From Bacteroidales bacterium (GTDB lineage: Bacteria; Bacteroidota; Bacteroidia; Bacteroidales; UBA12481), in the NCBI GenBank assembly GCA_021160155.1, contig JAGHDB010000237.1, forward strand, positions 1 to 9,946: DNA of 9,946 bases. The letters run 5' to 3'. Both the position numbers and the translations under genes were made by a program. Numbering within the stretch: position 1 is the stretch's first letter; the number at the start of each line of letters is the position of its first letter. Under the pieces are notes generated by a model. The model had not been told where the DNA came from, ran no database searches, and was given only the letters and a program-made list of their open reading frames with translations. Shown here one piece after another: positions 7,496 through 9,946 of this stretch.

Positions 7496-8038
7496 ATGCG
7501 AACACACGTTTTGAGACTATTTACAGGCTTTTCAGTCGAAGGGAAATTACTGGCTTTTTGCAAACAATTCAAAGACTTAAACCAGAATACGAAAGGTTGG
7601 CGTTGGATACCATTTAAGAACTTGCATGTGACAAGTTGTTTTATAGGTGAAGTTCCCGGTGATCAGGCCGCTCATATCTCACGGGTTATTCAACATATAG
7701 CTTCTGAAACAGATACTTTTGAATTGGTCGTTAAAGAAATATGCCTGTGGCCGAGTAAAAGAGCCCGTATGATATGGATACTCTTTGAAGAAAATGAATT
7801 ATTCACCAGGTTGCAACACCGACTTGAAAAGACACTGCTGCAAAAGATAGAACGCGAAAAGGTTTATCCGCATATCACTTTAGCCAGAAACAAATTACGT
7901 ATAATTAACACTCCGGTTTTTCCTTCTTCCATACCCGAATTAAAGTTGCCTGTCGAACGAATGATTCTTTTCGAATCCAAACGTTTACAACAAGGTGTAA
8001 ATTATCAGGCCATAAATCAATTTCATTTATCGTCCTGA
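7496..8038 (+). CDS. thpR: RNA 2',3'-cyclic phosphodiesterase (2H phosphoesterase)
   Basis: A 180-aa protein of the 2H phosphoesterase superfamily (LigT/ThpR), which hydrolyses 2',3'-cyclic phosphate RNA ends to 2'-phosphates. Both signature tetrapeptides are present and correctly spaced: LHVTSCFIG with His44 and Thr46, and YPHITLAR with His126 and Thr128. The N-terminal RLFTGFSV strand is the family's usual opening. The frame is open further upstream to an ATG at 7424, but that would overlap enolase by 27 bp and add a non-family N-terminus rich in Phe and Tyr, so ATG at 7496 is chosen. The last 16 bp overlap the convergent cobalamin adenosyltransferase gene. Confidence 0.92.
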   Translation: MRTHVLRLFTGFSVEGKLLAFCKQFKDLNQNTKGWRWIPFKNLHVTSCFIGEVPGDQAAHISRVIQHIASETDTFELVVKEICLWPSKRARMIWILFEENELFTRLQHRLEKTLLQKIEREKVYPHITLARNKLRIINTPVFPSSIPELKLPVERMILFESKRLQQGVNYQAINQFHLSS

Positions 8039-8625
8039 GCTTCTTGTGATCTGAAGTGAGCATCCCAATATTGCTCATTTAACCCCTTTTGATGGATGAG
8101 AAGGCGGGCCAGCATAAAGAAATAATCCGATAATCTATTGATATACTGTAACATTAATGGTTCTATCTGAACTTGTTCGGCCAAACGGATCATTTGTCTT
8201 TCTGAACGCCGGCATACGGTTCTGGCTACATGTGCCAGGCTTGCAGTTCTACTGCCACCGGGCAGGATAAAGTGCTTTAAAGAAGGTATTTGGTTTTGAA
8301 TGGCATCCATTGCCATTTCGAGATCATCAATATCCTTTTGAATAATAGAGGGTAGCCTGTGACCCCTGCTGCTTGAATCATCGTCCAGCGCCAAATTTGA
8401 AGTAATAATAAAAATCCGCTGCTGAATTGCTGTCAGTCGTTTCTTCTCAATCCCGTCTTCCATCTCAGATTGCAAGAGTCCGGTAAAAGCATTCAGTTCA
8501 TCCAGCGTACCATATGCTTCGACTCTGGGATGGTCTTTTTTAACACGATGACCGCTCGCCAGGGAAGTCATTCCATGATCTCCCGTGCGCGTATAAATTT
8601 TAGGCATCTCCTGTTGGTTTTTCAT
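8023..8625 (-). CDS. PduO-type ATP:cob(I)alamin adenosyltransferase
   Basis: A 200-aa PduO/MMAB-type adenosyltransferase that makes adenosylcobalamin from cob(I)alamin and ATP, serving enzymes such as methylmalonyl-CoA mutase. Diagnostic motifs in order: the ATP-binding loop TRTGDHGMTSL (12-22), VEAYGTLDELNAFTGL (35-50), FILPGG (119-124), VCRRSER (137-143) and the C-terminal NRLSDYFFMLAR (163-174). It is full length. ATG at 8625 or Met7 at 8607 could be the start; the AGGAG before Met7 abuts the ATG too closely to decide. It follows the frameshifted T9SS gene by 23 bp on the same strand with no terminator between, so it may be co-transcribed or use a promoter inside that gap (CATCTTTG, 8637-8644 read on minus, is one mismatch from the -7 consensus). 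No other B12 gene is in the window. Confidence 0.94.
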   Translation of the reverse strand: MKNQQEMPKIYTRTGDHGMTSLASGHRVKKDHPRVEAYGTLDELNAFTGLLQSEMEDGIEKKRLTAIQQRIFIITSNLALDDDSSSRGHRLPSIIQKDIDDLEMAMDAIQNQIPSLKHFILPGGSRTASLAHVARTVCRRSERQMIRLAEQVQIEPLMLQYINRLSDYFFMLARLLIHQKGLNEQYWDAHFRSQEAQDDK

Positions 8626-8648
8626 AAATTACCAATCAAAGATGCAAA

Positions 8649-8771
8649 TTATTGCAGAATTATTTTCTTGCTGATCAACTTATCCTTTTGGATCAGGCGC
8701 AAATTATAAATCCCCGGAGATAAATGATTCAGGCCGTTAATTCTGAAAGAGACCGTGCCCTCATTGACTTC
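8649..8771 (-). other. T9SS type A C-terminal sorting tail
   Basis: The last about 40 residues of the repaired protein (beginning near KEVNEGTVSFRI) show the C-terminal half of the Por/T9SS sorting domain: alternating hydrophobic strand, the LSPGIYNLRL core and a Lys-rich final strand ending KKIILQ. This part lies outside the main reading frame of the preceding segment, so as sequenced the protein would lose its secretion signal. Confidence 0.75.
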
Positions 8772-9865
8772 CTTTTTCCCTGACATGATCCGCCACCCAG
8801 GTCGGCAGCATTATTCCAATAATTTTCCAGGATAACCGGATTAGCTAATTCTTCCATCGGGGCAACCAACAATCTACTCCAATCGGCTATCCCATTAATA
8901 TCTTTCATTGTAATTTCCAAAGTATTATTTCCGCCGGAAATGACATCAACAAACGGACTGTAGATCCGGTCAGGGTTATTTCCGATTTTTAACTTTCTGT
9001 AACCTCCATCCGGATTCGTAACCTTAATATAGGTCACGGCATTTCCTTCTTTTTTATCAACTTCCGCAACAATAGTTACCGAATCCGGAATATTAATAAC
9101 GGATCCATCTGCAGGCTGAAGAATAGATCCCAATCCTGTTTGTTCTTCCGCCTTAATGATATGAATTTCTCTGGCAATTGAAACCTCTTGTCCTGCAGCA
9201 TCCACTACTTCACCCCGCAGTATATGCGTACCTGCTACACTTTCTGAAACCCAGGTAATTAGTGACGTGGAACTTGCTTCCTTGATCAGTTTATCATCTA
9301 TAAATATTTAAGGGTAACTGCTTGCCCTTCCGGATCAGAGCCGGTAATTCCTGTTTTTATATAACTCCTTGCAGGATAAGGGATTTCACTGGGCGTTATG
9401 CTCCAATCGATTAAAGGAGGATAATTAACGGAACCATCAACCTTGAATTGTATCGGGTCAGTCTGTTCGATCGGATTCCCATTCAGGCTGGCAATGAGTT
9501 GAACTGCCCTGAGGTCTGAATAGTATGTTCTCCCAATCGGTTTGACCGGTATGGTCCTTCATCAGGATCTCCACATATTGATTGCCCCCTTGCAGTACAT
9601 TGGTTTTATTACTATAAAGGCTGAAATGTCCATGTCCCAGCTTTAATTTTCTCCATCCTGAATTGTAGTTCCAGACATGTAACCGTGTCGGATCCTGAAT
9701 TGGTACGTTTACTATGCTTCCCTGAAGCCGGATCTTTTCAAGAGGGTAATAAACCTGATTGTCTGACGGAGAAATCAACGTAAGATTTTGTCCCGGAACA
9801 ATTGGGGTTGCCCATAATAATCCTGCAACCCATGTGAACAGTAACAAATAGTGGTGCTTCTTCAT
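8649..9865 (-). pseudogene. Frameshifted T9SS-secreted protein with duplicated Ig-like modules
   Basis: One gene spread over changing minus-strand frames. Segment 1 (9865 to between 9555 and 9461) starts with a signal peptide (KKHHYLLLF, cleavage near VPGQ) and a module containing GWRKLKLG and LMKDHTGQTDW. Segment 2 (to about 9305, needing removal of one base) reads RAVQLIASLNGNPIEQ and SDPEGQAVTLKY. Segment 3 (to about 8790) rejoins after restoring one T at 9302-9304 (KYF, then IDDKLIKEASS) and holds a second copy of the module (GYRKLKIG, TMKDINGIADW). Segment 4 rejoins after restoring one C near 8790-8794 (DLGG then RIMSGKKEVNEG) and ends in a type A T9SS sorting tail (LSPGIYNLRL, KLISKKIILQ) with stop TAA at 8649-8651. 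With the three corrections the gene is exactly 406 codons. The start is ATG at 9865, not the upstream TTG at 9892, because the signal peptide begins there. Whether the shifts are real decay or sequencing error cannot be decided from the sequence. Confidence 0.8.
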
Positions 9866-9895
9866 GATTGCGTATTTTGATTTCTCACGCAATCA
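9865..9895 (-). promoter_or_regulatory. Inverted repeat at the start codon of the T9SS gene
   Basis: Nine-bp perfect arms TGATTGCGT (9865-9873) and ACGCAATCA (9887-9895) flank a 13-bp spacer. The proximal arm includes the first base of the ATG at 9865, so in RNA it would form a hairpin immediately before the start codon; in DNA it could be an operator-like palindrome. It has no T-tract and is not a terminator. Confidence 0.5.
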
Positions 9896-9946
9896 ACATC
9901 TGTGCCGCTTATTTAAATAATTGAATTAATGGTTTTTATATATGGT

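Noticed and set aside
8729..9205. Separate 158-aa gene starting at GTG 9205
   Set aside because: The same frame stays open back to about 9310 with coherent Ig-like sequence, and its last residues are the out-of-frame reading of a T9SS tail, so it is an internal segment of the frameshifted gene.
9866..9892. TTG start at 9892 for the T9SS protein
   Set aside because: A typical signal peptide begins at ATG 9865; the nine extra charged residues would sit within the inverted repeat.

Overview
The window looks like chromosomal DNA of a Bacteroidota member (Bacteroidia/Marinilabiliales-like; genus not resolvable by eye). The signs are AT-rich intergenic DNA, starts without strong Shine-Dalgarno sequences, TAnnTTTG-type -7 promoter elements, a type IX secretion (T9SS) C-terminal sorting tail, a TonB-C-like protein of the Bacteroidota type, and an OB-fold domain familiar from Bacteroidota secreted proteins. 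There are no rRNA, tRNA, CRISPR or transposase features.

Layout, left to right. (1) A 7-bp tandem repeat at the left edge, then a Tat-signal TIM-barrel sugar isomerase/epimerase-like protein (54-914, minus). (2) A divergently transcribed exported protein with a very basic Ser/Arg-rich stretch and a C-terminal OB-fold-like domain (1072-2124, plus), closed by a strong terminator. (3) A single-pass membrane protein with a TonB-C-like periplasmic domain (2335-3180, plus). (4) A tight four-gene minus-strand cluster transcribed 6099 to 3155: exported alpha/beta hydrolase, internally deleted Tat-signal DUF362 protein, DUF6599-like exported protein, and an AAA_28-type P-loop NTPase. (5) A perfect 13-bp terminator stem, enolase (minus) and the divergent RNA 2',3'-cyclic phosphodiesterase thpR (plus), which share a 45-bp intergenic region. 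(6) A PduO-type cobalamin adenosyltransferase (minus), 3'-overlapping thpR, and upstream of it a T9SS-secreted Ig-like repeat protein broken by three apparent frameshifts (8649-9865, minus).

The functions are mostly independent housekeeping (glycolysis, RNA end processing, B12 activation) mixed with envelope or exported proteins. The points most worth following are the DUF362 gene, whose N- and C-terminal family motifs are fused at a shared Pro-Val-Ala sequence with the middle missing; the frameshifted T9SS gene, whose reading frame is restored by three single-base corrections to one protein of about 405 aa; and the exported Ser/Arg-rich OB-fold protein. No clearly new multi-gene system is proven. 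The hydrolase/DUF362/DUF6599/NTPase cluster is the best candidate for an uncharacterised functional unit.
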